Part shown: positions 1 to 9,821 of the stretch, piece by piece
Numbering within the stretch: position 1 is the stretch's first letter
Layout: each line of letters starts with the position of its first letter
NCBI GenBank assembly: GCA_902511425.1
Contig: CABXFE010000004.1
Location: forward strand, 1-48,552
Direction of reading: 5' to 3'
DNA: 48,552 nt
From: an uncultured SAR86 cluster bacterium
GTDB taxonomy: Bacteria > Pseudomonadota > Gammaproteobacteria > Magnimaribacterales > D2472
Program-made: the position numbers and the translations under genes
Notes under the pieces: model-generated
Databases searched by the model: none
Told to the model about the DNA's origin: nothing
What the model saw: the letters and a program-made list of their open reading frames with translations, nothing else

Positions 1-219
1 GAATTATCGGAAAAAAATGCACTTAAGCTAGCAAGTGACTGCATGGATATTTTATTAAAAAATCAAAAAGATAGAGAGCAAACACTCAAAGACAAGTATA
101 ATGTCCAATCGATAACGCCAGCAGAAAGAAGAGATTTACAACAAATCATCTTAAAAAAGGAAGAAATCACTGACGATGATCGAAATTGGTTAGAAAAATT
201 AAGTTCGAAACAGGATTGA
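1..219 (+). CDS. dnaG: C-terminal fragment of DNA primase (DnaG), truncated by window start
   Basis: Frame 1 is open from base 1 to TGA at 217-219 (ELSEKNALKLASDCMDILLKNQKD...ITPAERRDLQQIILKKEEITDDDRNWLEKLSSKQD*); position directly upstream of rpoD matches the usual dnaG-rpoD order. Sequence identity alone is weak. Confidence 0.55.
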   Translation, partial: ELSEKNALKLASDCMDILLKNQKDREQTLKDKYNVQSITPAERRDLQQIILKKEEITDDDRNWLEKLSSKQD

Positions 220-271
220 AAAAATCAAGTTTGGCATCACATATAGTGAACGATTTAGAAAGAGGCATTGA

Positions 272-2077
272 GTGGATAAGTTAAAAAAACAAGGTTCAAG
301 GATTGCAGAGTTAATTGAGAAGGGTCGCGAGCAGGGCTATTTAACTTATGCAGACGTAAACGATCATCTCCCAGAAGATATTTCAGATCCCGATCAGGTT
401 GATGAGATCATTGGCATGATTAATGATTTAGGTCTTCAGGTTCATGAGACTGCACCTGATGCAGATACTTTGATGCTATCTGAATCATCGGATGACCAAG
501 ATGATATTGCCCTTGAGCAAGCTGCTGAAGCACTAGCTGCGGTTGAAAATGAAACTGGGCGCACAACTGATCCAGTTAGAATGTACATGCGTGAAATGGG
601 CACGGTAGACCTCTTAACTCGAGAAGGCGAGATTGAAATTGCCAAACGTATTGAGGAAGGTATGCGTGACCTGCTTGATGCAAGCGTTCATTACCCAGGA
701 ATCGTTGAGCACATCATTGATTTTTATGAGCAAGTTAAAAGCGAAGATAAAAAACTAAGTGAATTATTGACTGGATTCTTAGAAGAAATGGAAGAGGTTC
801 CTTCCGCTGGACCAGGCAGTGAGAAGGCTAAGCAATTAGAAGAGAGCGATGAAGAGGTAGATAATGGACCTGATTTAGCTGAAGTTCAAAGACGTATGAC
901 CAATTTGAAGCGTCAGTTTAATAAGACATATAAAGTAGTTGAATCAAAAGGTAGACATTCTAAAGAGGCTAAGTCTGAATTTGCAAAACTAGGATTAATT
1001 TTCCAGTTCCTTAAATTTTCACCAAAAATGTTTGAAGATCTTGCTTTCTTTGCACGCAGTGACTTGGCCGAAATACGCTTGCATGAGAAAAGAATTCAGT
1101 TCCTATTTGTTAAATCTGCAAGAATTCCTCGCAAAGACTTTATTGCTATGTACAAAGATAACATCACCAAAGTGAAATGGGTTGATTCTTTGATGAGCAA
1201 TAAAAAATACTCCAAAAAATCTCTTGAACACATCAAACCTGATGTTGTTATTGCTCAAAAAGCCATCAAGGCAGTAGAGGAAAGAGTGGGTTTAAGTGTG
1301 AAGGATATTAAAGAGATTAATCGTGCAATGTCTATGGGCGAGACTAAAATGAGGCGCGCTAAGAAAGATATGGTTGAGGCCAACCTCAGACTTGTAATTT
1401 CAATTGCTAAAAAATATACAAACAGAGGCTTACAGTTTCTAGATTTAATCCAAGAGGGCAATATTGGCCTGATGAAAGCTGTTGATAAATTTGAATACAG
1501 AAGAGGTTATAAGTTTTCTACTTACGCTACCTGGTGGATTAGACAGGCAATCACTCGATCTATCGCTGACCAAGCAAGAACCATAAGAATACCTGTGCAT
1601 ATGATTGAAACAATCAATAAGTTAAATCGTGTATCGCGACAGATGATGCAAGATATGGGAAGAGAGCCTACTCCAGAGGAGCTCAGTAAAGAGTTAGACA
1701 TGCCAGAGGACAAAGTAAGAAAAGTTCTCAAAATTGCAAAAGAGCCCATTTCTATGGAGACACCCATTGGAGATGATGAGGATTCAAACCTAGGTGATTT
1801 TATAGAAGATACAGTCATTCATTCTCCATTGAAGAATGCTACAGAAGGCAGCCTTCATTTTGCAACCGATGATGTCCTGTCATCGCTTACAGCAAGAGAG
1901 GCTAAAGTTCTGAGAATGAGATTTGGTATTGGCATGAACACAGATCACACCTTGGAAGAAGTTGGAAAGCAATTTGATGTTACAAGGGAAAGGATTCGTC
2001 AAATAGAAGCGAAGGCTTTGCGAAAGCTAAGACATCCTAGTCGCTCTAGTCACTTAAAGAATTTTTTAGACGAGTAA
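272..2077 (+). CDS. rpoD: RNA polymerase sigma-70 factor RpoD (GTG start)
   Basis: Region 1.1, '[31 protein letters not shown]', '[59 protein letters not shown]', and C-terminal '[13 protein letters not shown]...[21 protein letters not shown]'-type sigma70 motifs. Confidence 0.98.
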   Translation: MDKLKKQGSRIAELIEKGREQGYLTYADVNDHLPEDISDPDQVDEIIGMINDLGLQVHETAPDADTLMLSESSDDQDDIALEQAAEALAAVENETGRTTDPVRMYMREMGTVDLLTREGEIEIAKRIEEGMRDLLDASVHYPGIVEHIIDFYEQVKSEDKKLSELLTGFLEEMEEVPSAGPGSEKAKQLEESDEEVDNGPDLAEVQRRMTNLKRQFNKTYKVVESKGRHSKEAKSEFAKLGLIFQFLKFSPKMFEDLAFFARSDLAEIRLHEKRIQFLFVKSARIPRKDFIAMYKDNITKVKWVDSLMSNKKYSKKSLEHIKPDVVIAQKAIKAVEERVGLSVKDIKEINRAMSMGETKMRRAKKDMVEANLRLVISIAKKYTNRGLQFLDLIQEGNIGLMKAVDKFEYRRGYKFSTYATWWIRQAITRSIADQARTIRIPVHMIETINKLNRVSRQMMQDMGREPTPEELSKELDMPEDKVRKVLKIAKEPISMETPIGDDEDSNLGDFIEDTVIHSPLKNATEGSLHFATDDVLSSLTAREAKVLRMRFGIGMNTDHTLEEVGKQFDVTRERIRQIEAKALRKLRHPSRSSHLKNFLDE

Positions 2078-2083
2078 GATCCC

Positions 2084-2722
2084 TTATTTCCAATCTCCAA
2101 CTCGCCCGGTTAGATCCCAGTTGATTCTACTCCACATCAACTTGATGCGCCTCTCTACATAAATTTTTGCAAAAAACTTGCTATATTCTGGAAGCGGTAT
2201 AAATGATTTACTGCCCAGTCCATCAACAATTTTTAGAATTAGTAACCCATTATCTTTTTTAATGACAATGTTATGTGGAATGATATTTTTTGTCAGTACA
2301 AGGTGAGTCCTAAGCCAAGTCTCAAAGGTGCTTAATGCTTTTTTGATCTCTGGCGTTAATCCTTCTCTAAAAAGATAAGTTTCTAAAGTTTCAGAAATTT
2401 CACCTTCATCTATAATGAGTTCAGTCTCTGAAGCAGGCCCAAGGGTTGTTTCAACCATTCCATGCCACTTAGCTAAATGATCCCAAATAGAGGAATCTAT
2501 AGGAGACCTAATAGCTTTTTGATTATAGGCTTTTCTTTCGCGTAAATTATCATCAAGATCATCATTGTTTCCTAAGCGTTTATACCATGGTGAATTTTTT
2601 TGTAGATTTTCTAAGAGATCTTCATGAAGAACTTTGAGGCATCTTTTGGGGTTGTTAGGATTGATATAACATTTTCTGTTTCCGCCTTCTGCAAAAGCTT
2701 TCATCCCATTTAAGTTAATCAT
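2084..2722 (-). CDS. YrbL family protein (PhoP-regulated YrbL-like)
   Basis: N-terminal 'GGNRKCYINPNNPKRCLKVLHE' and 'HGMVETTLGPASETELI' and 'IPHNIVIKK' resemble YrbL (kinase-like fold). Confidence 0.72.
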   Translation of the reverse strand: MINLNGMKAFAEGGNRKCYINPNNPKRCLKVLHEDLLENLQKNSPWYKRLGNNDDLDDNLRERKAYNQKAIRSPIDSSIWDHLAKWHGMVETTLGPASETELIIDEGEISETLETYLFREGLTPEIKKALSTFETWLRTHLVLTKNIIPHNIVIKKDNGLLILKIVDGLGSKSFIPLPEYSKFFAKIYVERRIKLMWSRINWDLTGRVGDWK

Positions 2723-2786
2723 TTATGAATAATAACTCATGATAAAACTTGAAACATTACTAATGCTTCCCTAAGTGATTTATTCT

Positions 2787-2794
2787 TATATAAT
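2787..2794 (+). promoter_or_regulatory. Putative -10 element of tRNA promoter (TATATAAT), followed by G/C-containing discriminator
   Basis: TATAAT at 2789-2794, about 28 nt upstream of the tRNA 5' end; -35 is poor (TTCCCT). Confidence 0.35.
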
Positions 2795-2821
2795 GACTCG
2801 CTCTAAAACATATATGTTTTT

Positions 2822-2898
2822 GGGCCTGTAGCTCAGTTGGTTAGAGCAGTGGACTCATAATCCATTGGTCGGAGGTTCGAGTCCTCCCGGGCCCACCA
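2822..2898 (+). tRNA. tRNA with CAT anticodon, probably tRNA-Ile2 (k2CAU); elongator tRNA-Met is the alternative
   Basis: GGGCCTG/CGGGCCC acceptor stem, anticodon stem GTGGA/TCCAT with loop CTCATAA, T-arm GGTTCGAGTCC, encoded CCA. Proximity to rpoD and the 'TTGGTCG' variable region resemble E. coli ileX. Confidence 0.93.
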
Positions 2899-2913
2899 TT
2901 CCTAATAGCAAGA

Positions 2914-3387
2914 TTATTTTTGGTTTATTTCAGCGTAGACTTCGCTTGTTCCATCCTTAAAGAGGATTAAAACTTTGTATGGCATAAATCGATCTCCGAC
3001 TTCCATACCAGGGGATCCTATAGGCATACCAGGTACTGACAATCCAATGGCATTAGTATTTTTCTCAGAGAGAAATTGAGCAATATATTTGCTTGGGACA
3101 TGCCCCTCAAAAATATAGCCATCTTCAGATACCGCGGTATGACATGATCTATATTCTGGCTTAATATTAAATTTCTCTTTGATCTCCACCAGGCTTTGAT
3201 GGTCTTTTGTGGCTGGATTAAAACCATTACTTTCAAGATGCTTGACCCATTTCTTGCAGCACCCACAAGTTGGAGTTTTATGAACTAATAGTGAAAACTG
3301 ATTATCAATTTCCTGACCTTGAAGTTCAAAGGCGCTCAATGTAATTGAAAATACAAAAAATATTTGGCTAAAAAATTTAATATTCAT
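2914..3387 (-). CDS. DUF411 family (putative metal/copper-binding) exported protein
   Basis: Signal peptide plus 'VHKTPTCGCCKKWVKHLESNGF', 'HTAVSEDGYIFEGHVPSKYIAQFL', 'GLSVPGMPIGSPGMEVG': typical DUF411 motifs. Confidence 0.88.
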   Translation of the reverse strand: MNIKFFSQIFFVFSITLSAFELQGQEIDNQFSLLVHKTPTCGCCKKWVKHLESNGFNPATKDHQSLVEIKEKFNIKPEYRSCHTAVSEDGYIFEGHVPSKYIAQFLSEKNTNAIGLSVPGMPIGSPGMEVGDRFMPYKVLILFKDGTSEVYAEINQK

Positions 3388-3427
3388 TGCCCTATGATAC
3401 CAAGAATTAGATTGAAGAACTTTAAGC

Positions 3428-4846
3428 TCACGGCATAATCACCGCTTTAGTTTCTAGGCACTCTTCTAGACCATGAAGACCATGTTCTCTGCCATTACCA
3501 GAAGATTTGTAACCCCCAAAAGGTGCTCCTGTTCCTCTCGCACCGCCATTGATAATGACTTGTCCTGCTCTAATTTTTCTTGCAACTTTGTTAGCATGCT
3601 CGGGTTCACCCTGAACGTATCCGGCTAACCCATATTCGGTATCATTAGCCATCTCGATTGCTTGTTCTTCTGAATCATATTTAAGGATTGATAGAACTGG
3701 ACCAAAAATTTCTTCTCTTGCAATGGTCATATCATTGGTCACATTTGCAAACACAGTTGGTTTTACATAAAAGCCTTTTTCATAACCCTCAGGCCTCTCA
3801 ATGCCACCGGCAACCAAAGTGGCACCTTCCTCAATACCAATTTTGATCATTCTCAGTATCTTTTCATACTGAGGTTTGTTCGCAATAGGGCCAATTCTAA
3901 ATTCTCCTTGAGGATCACCAACAGTTGTACTATTTGCAGTTTGAGCAGCGACCTCAACTGCTTGCTCATAATTTTTTTCTGAAACCAACATTTTTGTTGG
4001 CGCATTACATGACTGTCCTGAGTTTAAGAAGCAGTGCCCAGCGCCGCCTTTGACAGATTTTTCTAAATTTGCAACATCGTCCAAAATTATATTTGAAGAT
4101 TTACCTCCAAGCTCTTGATGCACTCTTTTAACCGACACAGCAGATGCTTGCGCTACTGCAATTCCAGCTTCAGTTGATCCTGTAAAAGACATCATGGCAA
4201 CATCCGGATGGTCTGATAAGGCAGCTCCTACAATAGGACCATACCCATTCACCACATTAAACACACCTGCTGGCACCCCAGCTTTATCAAATATTTCTGC
4301 AAGAAGTAATGCGCAGTATGGAGAAATCTCACTCGGTTTTAATACCATTGAACATCCTGCAGCAAGGGCGGCTGATGCTTTAGTAGTGATTTGATTCATC
4401 GGCCAGTTCCATGGGGTGATCATTCCTATTACGCCTATAGGTTCTCTAATTAATGTGTAATCACCTTCTTTTTTTTCAAATTCATAGTCCTTGAGTGCAT
4501 CTAAAGTTTCATGCAAGTTTTTGATTCCAGTAGATGCTTGAGCTTTTTCCGAGAGCCAAATCGGAGCTCCCATTTCTTCTGTGATAGTTTGAACTAAGTC
4601 ATCATATCTATTTTCATATTCAGTAATAATATTGTTTAAGATCTCAATCCGATCTTCCTTTGAAGAATATTGATATGTTTGAAAAGCTGAAGATGCAGAT
4701 GTAACAGCATGATCAATATCATCTTTTGTTCCAGCAGTAACATGTCCTATGAGCTCTTCATTTGCTGGGTTGATAATTTCTATTTTTTCCTTTGATTTGG
4801 ATTCCACCCATTTACCATTGATATAGAAATTTAATTTGTCTTTCAT
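3428..4846 (-). CDS. Aldehyde dehydrogenase family protein
   Basis: 'ITPWNWPMNQITTKASAALAAGCSMVLKPSE', 'SFTGSTEAG', 'ELGGKSSNIILDD', 'NSGQSCNAPTKMLV', 'EEIFGPVLSI'. Confidence 0.95.
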   Translation of the reverse strand: MKDKLNFYINGKWVESKSKEKIEIINPANEELIGHVTAGTKDDIDHAVTSASSAFQTYQYSSKEDRIEILNNIITEYENRYDDLVQTITEEMGAPIWLSEKAQASTGIKNLHETLDALKDYEFEKKEGDYTLIREPIGVIGMITPWNWPMNQITTKASAALAAGCSMVLKPSEISPYCALLLAEIFDKAGVPAGVFNVVNGYGPIVGAALSDHPDVAMMSFTGSTEAGIAVAQASAVSVKRVHQELGGKSSNIILDDVANLEKSVKGGAGHCFLNSGQSCNAPTKMLVSEKNYEQAVEVAAQTANSTTVGDPQGEFRIGPIANKPQYEKILRMIKIGIEEGATLVAGGIERPEGYEKGFYVKPTVFANVTNDMTIAREEIFGPVLSILKYDSEEQAIEMANDTEYGLAGYVQGEPEHANKVARKIRAGQVIINGGARGTGAPFGGYKSSGNGREHGLHGLEECLETKAVIMP

Positions 4847-4962
4847 GCTGTGTCCTATTTTTTTAATATTAATCCTAACAAATTTTTACTTTAAGTTGGA
4901 CTAATGCTTGACCTACAGTACTCTCTAAGTTGTATAGTATTTTTCTAAAAGGATTTATATAT

Positions 4963-6267
4963 ATGTCAAAAATTATCAATGATTCGTTTACTTTGCCATG
5001 CGGCCAGGTAATTAAAAATAGAATATGCAAAGCTGCAATGACTGAGCGAATTGCAAAAGGAAATAATTTAGCCCATCAAGGTCATGTCAATCTATATCGT
5101 ACATGGGCTGAGGGGGATATTGGCATTTTGCTCACTGGCAATGTGATGGTTGATCAAAAGAATTTAGAAGGCCCGGCAAACGTAGTGATAGATTCAGATA
5201 ATTATAAAGATCACCTAGATGTCTTGCGTGACTGGTCCGAAGCTGGCACCAAAGATAATACACAGCTTTGGATGCAAATCTCTCATGCTGGCAGACAAAC
5301 TCCTGGTGAAATTAATGCTTCACCCATGGCGCCCTCAGACGTTGGATTAAAAATTCCAGGGCGCAATTATGGCATTCCTAAGCCTATGAGTGAGGAAGAA
5401 ATTTTAGATGTGATTGATCGGTATGTTTTCACTGCCAAAATTGCTCGTGAAACAGGTTTTACAGGAGTTCAATTTCATTCAGCCCATGGTTACTTATTAT
5501 CAGAGTTCCTATCTCCAGATATCAATCTTAGAAATGATGCTTGGGGTGGAAGTCTAGAAAATAGATCAAGAATTCATTTAGAGATTATTAAAAAATGCAG
5601 AGCAGAGGTTGGTGAAGATTTTCCAATTTCAATGAAATTAAACTCTGCTGACTTTCAAAAAGGTGGATTTACAGAGCATGAAAGTATTCAGGTTGCTAAA
5701 ATCTTAGAGGAAGCTGGATTAGATCTATTAGAAATTTCTGGCGGAACCTATGAGCAACCTAAATTGATTGGCGCTGATCAAATTAGCATTAATCCCGATC
5801 GCAGTGAAATTAGAAGAGAGAGCACCATAGCTAGAGAGGCTTACTTTCTTGAATATGCAAAAAATATTAGGGAGGCTGTTTCTTTACCTCTTATGGTCAC
5901 AGGCGGTTTTAGATCAAAAGATGGTATTGAGAAAGCCTTGCAAAGCAATATCTGTCAGATTGTTGGGGTGGGACGTCCATTATGCGCTGATCCTCATTGC
6001 ATCAAGAAGATGATCAATGGAAAGCTGGAAGTTTTACCTGCTTTTGAGAAAACTTTGTCTTTAGGTCCGTGGATTTTTTCTCCATCCAGTCCAATTACTT
6101 TGATTCAAGTAATCAATGCCTTTGGAGCCATGGCATGGTTCTATCAGCAAATTAAAAGAATGGCTGATGGTTTAATGCCAGATCATAATCAAAAACTTTT
6201 TAATGCATTACGAAAAGATACTAAGGCAGACAAGCTTGCTTTCAAAGATTATTTAGAACATAGATAG
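4963..6267 (+). CDS. NADH:flavin oxidoreductase / old yellow enzyme family
   Basis: 'NRICKAAMTERIA', 'LWMQISHAGRQTP', 'TGFTGVQFHSAHGYLLSEFLSPDINLRNDAWGGSLENRSR'. The track start at 4930 is TTG; ATG at 4963 has an AAAAGGA Shine-Dalgarno and is preferred. Confidence 0.93.
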   Translation: MSKIINDSFTLPCGQVIKNRICKAAMTERIAKGNNLAHQGHVNLYRTWAEGDIGILLTGNVMVDQKNLEGPANVVIDSDNYKDHLDVLRDWSEAGTKDNTQLWMQISHAGRQTPGEINASPMAPSDVGLKIPGRNYGIPKPMSEEEILDVIDRYVFTAKIARETGFTGVQFHSAHGYLLSEFLSPDINLRNDAWGGSLENRSRIHLEIIKKCRAEVGEDFPISMKLNSADFQKGGFTEHESIQVAKILEEAGLDLLEISGGTYEQPKLIGADQISINPDRSEIRRESTIAREAYFLEYAKNIREAVSLPLMVTGGFRSKDGIEKALQSNICQIVGVGRPLCADPHCIKKMINGKLEVLPAFEKTLSLGPWIFSPSSPITLIQVINAFGAMAWFYQQIKRMADGLMPDHNQKLFNALRKDTKADKLAFKDYLEHR

Positions 6268-6280
6268 GTTTATGCAAGAA

Positions 6281-7480
6281 TTACCAAGAGCGGGTGATTT
6301 GGATGGAATCATTCAGGCTGTCCTTAGGCAGACCTAAAACAATAGATATTTCTTCAAAAACATCAGTTATAAATCTTTGAGGTTCAATATGACCTGCTTC
6401 AGGCGCCAATACTCCAGCTTGATTCATGCGACCCTCTGCAAGCATCTTAATGCCACAAGCCAATGGAATTCCTGTAATCTCTCCCATACCTATATTTTTA
6501 ATTTGTTCGTTCAGATCGGAGTCCTCTGAATTACTTGGTATACAAACCCCCACACTTGCTGGTATTCCATTTTTTGTGCCATAAGCAAAACCATACATGA
6601 CTGGAGGGTAATCACTTCCTTTATGTCTGTTTTGAGAGGATTGCTTGCTTTCTAGCAAAGAAAATAAATTAGCCGCTTTTTCTTTGCTGAGTAATCCCAA
6701 GTTCACTAAACTCATTATAGATTTAAGAATTAAGAAGTTAGCATGACCTCCATGAGCGAGGTTGATTGAATCTTTAAGAGTAGGAAAATAATTTGGGAAA
6801 GTTACCGCCTCAGGATGGCCAAATATATTTCCATTAAAATTTGTTAATCCAGGATAGTTGACATTGATTTTCTGGAGAGGCTTGACCATTTTAAAAGCAC
6901 CGTTTTGAAATATTTTGACTTGCCCCGTCATCTGCTCAATGCCATGCATCATGGCAGCATTTTCAGATTGTTGCATTGCATTTTCATCTAGTGAGGTTCC
7001 ACCAATATCCCAGCCTGTATAAACTGTAGTTACTTCATCCAATTCACCTATAGCAATGAGCGCCATCAAATTAGTTAGTCCAGGGCTTGCACCTAAGCCA
7101 ATAGTGGCAGTGACACCAGCTGATCTTGCCTTAGCATCAAGCTTCATCATATCTATTGTAGGCTCCCAATCATCGCAAATATCTATGTAGTTGCATCCTG
7201 AGGATATTGCGGCTGCAAGTATTGGAGCTCCAAACTTGAAATAAGGACCGCAAGTATTTACAACAATATCAATATCTTCCATGGCTTGATTTAGTGCATT
7301 GGCGTCATTGACATCAAGCTGAATGGCAGAAACTTTGTGATTTAAACTGTTCGCAAAAACCTTGGCAGTTTCCTTATTTATATCGGCGATGATGATTTCT
7401 TCAATAGCGCTATAGTTTTGTACGGATCTCATGGCATAACGACCCATGCTGCCACAACCGCCTATTGCAAGTATTTTCAT
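6281..7480 (-). CDS. Saccharopine dehydrogenase NADP-binding domain family protein
   Basis: Rossmann 'ILAIGGCGSMGRYAMRSV', 'VVNTCGPYFKFGAPILAAAISSGCNYIDICDDWEPT', 'GLGASPGLTNLMA'. Confidence 0.85.
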   Translation of the reverse strand: MKILAIGGCGSMGRYAMRSVQNYSAIEEIIIADINKETAKVFANSLNHKVSAIQLDVNDANALNQAMEDIDIVVNTCGPYFKFGAPILAAAISSGCNYIDICDDWEPTIDMMKLDAKARSAGVTATIGLGASPGLTNLMALIAIGELDEVTTVYTGWDIGGTSLDENAMQQSENAAMMHGIEQMTGQVKIFQNGAFKMVKPLQKINVNYPGLTNFNGNIFGHPEAVTFPNYFPTLKDSINLAHGGHANFLILKSIMSLVNLGLLSKEKAANLFSLLESKQSSQNRHKGSDYPPVMYGFAYGTKNGIPASVGVCIPSNSEDSDLNEQIKNIGMGEITGIPLACGIKMLAEGRMNQAGVLAPEAGHIEPQRFITDVFEEISIVLGLPKDSLNDSIQITRSW

Positions 7481-7542
7481 AATTTACTCCAAACCTTATT
7501 CACTTTATTATCAGGTAATAAATAACTCAACAATTTTTTATT

Positions 7543-8730
7543 ATGGAAAAAGATATAGACATTATCATTTATGGGGCCACCGGATTTACTGGAAAACTTT
7601 GTGTTAAATATTTCCAATCATTAAATACAACAGTCACCTGGGCAATGGCTGGAAGAAACTTAATAAAGCTGCAAAAGGTTGCTGAGCACCATCAAGCAAA
7701 AGTAGAAATTTTATTAGCTGATTCAGATGATGAAAGTGCTCTAGATAACTTAACTTCAAGAGCAAGGGTGATTTTGTCTACAACTGGACCTTTTCATAAA
7801 TATGGATCTAAATTGGTAGCATCTTGTGTCAAGAATCATGCTCATTATGTAGATATTACTGGTGAAAACTTTTGGGTTAAGGGCTTAATAGATAAGCATC
7901 ATGTTGAGGCATCAGCGAAAGGCATCAGAATTATTCCTTCATGTGGATTTGATTCCATACCATCTGATTTAGGAGCATTTTTTTCAGCTCAAGCCGTTGG
8001 TAAACCAATTAAAAGAATTGAATCATTTCATTCTTATGAGGGAGGTGCATCAGGAGGAACTCTTGAGACAATGTTCTCTATGGGAGAATTAGATCTTGGT
8101 GACGATCTCACAAATCCATTTTTACTCAATCCAGAAGATTCTTACTCTGATAAGCAAATGCAACTGAGCAGTGACAGAGTAGGCATTGCAAAAAAATCTC
8201 AAATTAATGCATGGTCTGGGCCTTTTATCATGGCCACTGCAAACACTAGAGTCGTTAGAAGAACGGAGGCATTGCTTGCATTAAGGCAGGAGTCTTATGG
8301 CTCTGATTTTACTTATCAAGAGCATGCCTTTCACAAGAGTTGGTGGAGTGCTGCAAAATCACTTGTCTTAACTGGACTCTCAGTTTTAGTACTTTTATCT
8401 CCATTGAAGAGATTGGTAAAGCCTTTCTTGCCAAAGCCAGGAGAGGGGCCTTCTGAGAGTGTTCAAGAGAACGGATGGTTTGATTGCAAATTTATTGTTG
8501 AAGCAGATGATGGCACTAAATCAGTTTTTAATATGAATGGAAAAGGAGATCCAGGATATAAAGTTACTTCAAAATTAGTTTCTGAATGCGCACTATGTTT
8601 AATTGAAGATCAGGATACGCTGCCTGGCGGAAGCGAATATGGCGGCATTCTTACAAGCGCCTCTGGCTTAGGTGAATCGTTAATTGCAAGGCTTAAAAGA
8701 GTAGGAATAAACTTTGAAGGTCCTCTGTAA
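7543..8730 (+). CDS. Saccharopine dehydrogenase-like / trans-acting enoyl reductase-like protein
   Basis: 'DIIIYGATGFTGKLCVKYF', 'STTGPFHKYGSKLVASCVKNHAHYVDITGE', 'RIIPSCGFDSIPSDLGA' plus membrane-associated helix near residue 280. Confidence 0.85.
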   Translation: MEKDIDIIIYGATGFTGKLCVKYFQSLNTTVTWAMAGRNLIKLQKVAEHHQAKVEILLADSDDESALDNLTSRARVILSTTGPFHKYGSKLVASCVKNHAHYVDITGENFWVKGLIDKHHVEASAKGIRIIPSCGFDSIPSDLGAFFSAQAVGKPIKRIESFHSYEGGASGGTLETMFSMGELDLGDDLTNPFLLNPEDSYSDKQMQLSSDRVGIAKKSQINAWSGPFIMATANTRVVRRTEALLALRQESYGSDFTYQEHAFHKSWWSAAKSLVLTGLSVLVLLSPLKRLVKPFLPKPGEGPSESVQENGWFDCKFIVEADDGTKSVFNMNGKGDPGYKVTSKLVSECALCLIEDQDTLPGGSEYGGILTSASGLGESLIARLKRVGINFEGPL

Positions 8731-8743
8731 ATTATGCGCAGAT

Positions 8744-8775
8744 CAATTAAGCTAGTAGCTACTTAATTATTTTTT
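8744..8775 (+). terminator. Weak AT-rich hairpin followed by T-run between 7543..8730 and the CIA30 gene
   Basis: AATTAAGCTAG-TAG-CTACTTAATT then ATTTTTT. Confidence 0.35.
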
Positions 8776-8786
8776 AGGTGATGAGT

Positions 8787-9299
8787 ATGAAACCAGCTTT
8801 AATTCTTTTAATATTATTTTCAATGAACACTCATGCATTGCCCTTAGATGAGCCTCAAGCTTGGCAAGGGGTGACTGATCAGGTTATGGGTGGGGTATCT
8901 AATTTAGCTATCAGACACTCTGATGGGGTGTTTTATATGAGTGGCAATGTTTCAACTGATAATAATGGCGGCTTTGTCAGACTTTCCAATAGAATTAATA
9001 TTAATAGCAATGATTTCAAAGGCATCAAGTTCAAAGCCAAAGGCAATAATGAAACTTATGAAATTCATGTAACTCTCAAGGGTTTAAAAATTCCCCCATG
9101 GTCATATTTCAGCCAAGCATTTGATGTAAATAATGATTGGCAAGAATATGAAATATTTTTCAAAGATTTGAAGAGAAGTTCTGGTTTCTCAGCCGCACCC
9201 ATGAAGGCAAAAAATATTAGAGATTTAAGTATTGCAGGATACGGAAGGGACTTTGCAGTAGATCTGGCAATTAAAGAAATTAGCTTGATTTCTAATTAA
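8787..9299 (+). CDS. CIA30 family (NADH:ubiquinone oxidoreductase intermediate-associated protein 30-like), exported
   Basis: 'AWQGVTDQVMGGVSNLAI', 'NGGFVRLSNRI', 'FKGIKFKAKGNNETYEIHVTLKG', 'WQEYEIFFKDLK'. Possible starts at 8778 (GTG), 8781 and 8787 (ATG). Confidence 0.82.
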   Translation: MKPALILLILFSMNTHALPLDEPQAWQGVTDQVMGGVSNLAIRHSDGVFYMSGNVSTDNNGGFVRLSNRININSNDFKGIKFKAKGNNETYEIHVTLKGLKIPPWSYFSQAFDVNNDWQEYEIFFKDLKRSSGFSAAPMKAKNIRDLSIAGYGRDFAVDLAIKEISLISN

Positions 9300-9300
9300 C

Positions 9301-9477
9301 CTAATCCCCAGCATTTTTTTCAAACTCTTTTAGATATTTTTCATAGTCCTCCCAATCGTGAGGAGTTCCCGCCCTGGGTTTTTCCATTTTGCTAGCTCGA
9401 TCCAAAGCCTTAGTTGACAGCTTGCTTGGGCTTTCTTTCAATAATTTTCGAAATGTTTTTTTTATTAAATTTTTCAT
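9301..9477 (-). CDS. Small hypothetical protein, 58 aa (below the ORF-track cutoff)
   Basis: MKNLIKKTFRKLLKESPSKLSTKALDRASKMEKPRAGTPHDWEDYEKYLKEFEKNAGD*; its ATG directly abuts the stop codon of the 9478..9768 ORF, suggesting translational coupling. Confidence 0.6.
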   Translation of the reverse strand: MKNLIKKTFRKLLKESPSKLSTKALDRASKMEKPRAGTPHDWEDYEKYLKEFEKNAGD

Positions 9478-9768
9478 TTAACGATTAAGAATTTTAAGAA
9501 GTTTTTTCATAAAACGTTTTAATGTTTTTGCAGATTCCTTTTCATTGAATGTTTCGATGACCTCAGACTGAGAATAGCCATCCCAAAAAGTTATTTGATG
9601 GTATTGTTCAAATTTAATTAATTCCAAAGAAGCTGAATCTAGATTTTGATCATCAATTAAATAAATTTTTATCTGGTCTTCATCTAATGAAATACTGATA
9701 TTTTCATACGTTGAAAAATAAGATTTATATAGATTCTTAACTCGCTGATTAAAGGTGAAGGCCTGCAT
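9478..9768 (-). CDS. Hypothetical protein, 96 aa
   Basis: Open frame with plausible composition, no antisense competitor; no recognised family. Confidence 0.6.
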   Translation of the reverse strand: MQAFTFNQRVKNLYKSYFSTYENISISLDEDQIKIYLIDDQNLDSASLELIKFEQYHQITFWDGYSQSEVIETFNEKESAKTLKRFMKKLLKILNR

Positions 9769-9821
9769 TAATTAATTGCGAAACTTTAAAAAGATCAAGA
9801 TTGCTGTGCTCTTGGCCAGGC

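Noticed and set aside
442-645. Antisense ORF inside rpoD (and similar at 1255-1461, 1522-1818)
   Set aside because: Shadow frames of a highly conserved sigma factor gene; Ser/Ile-rich composition typical of spurious complements.
3018-3266. Alternative-frame ORF inside the DUF411 gene
   Set aside because: Completely overlaps a gene with clear family motifs; no recognisable motifs itself.
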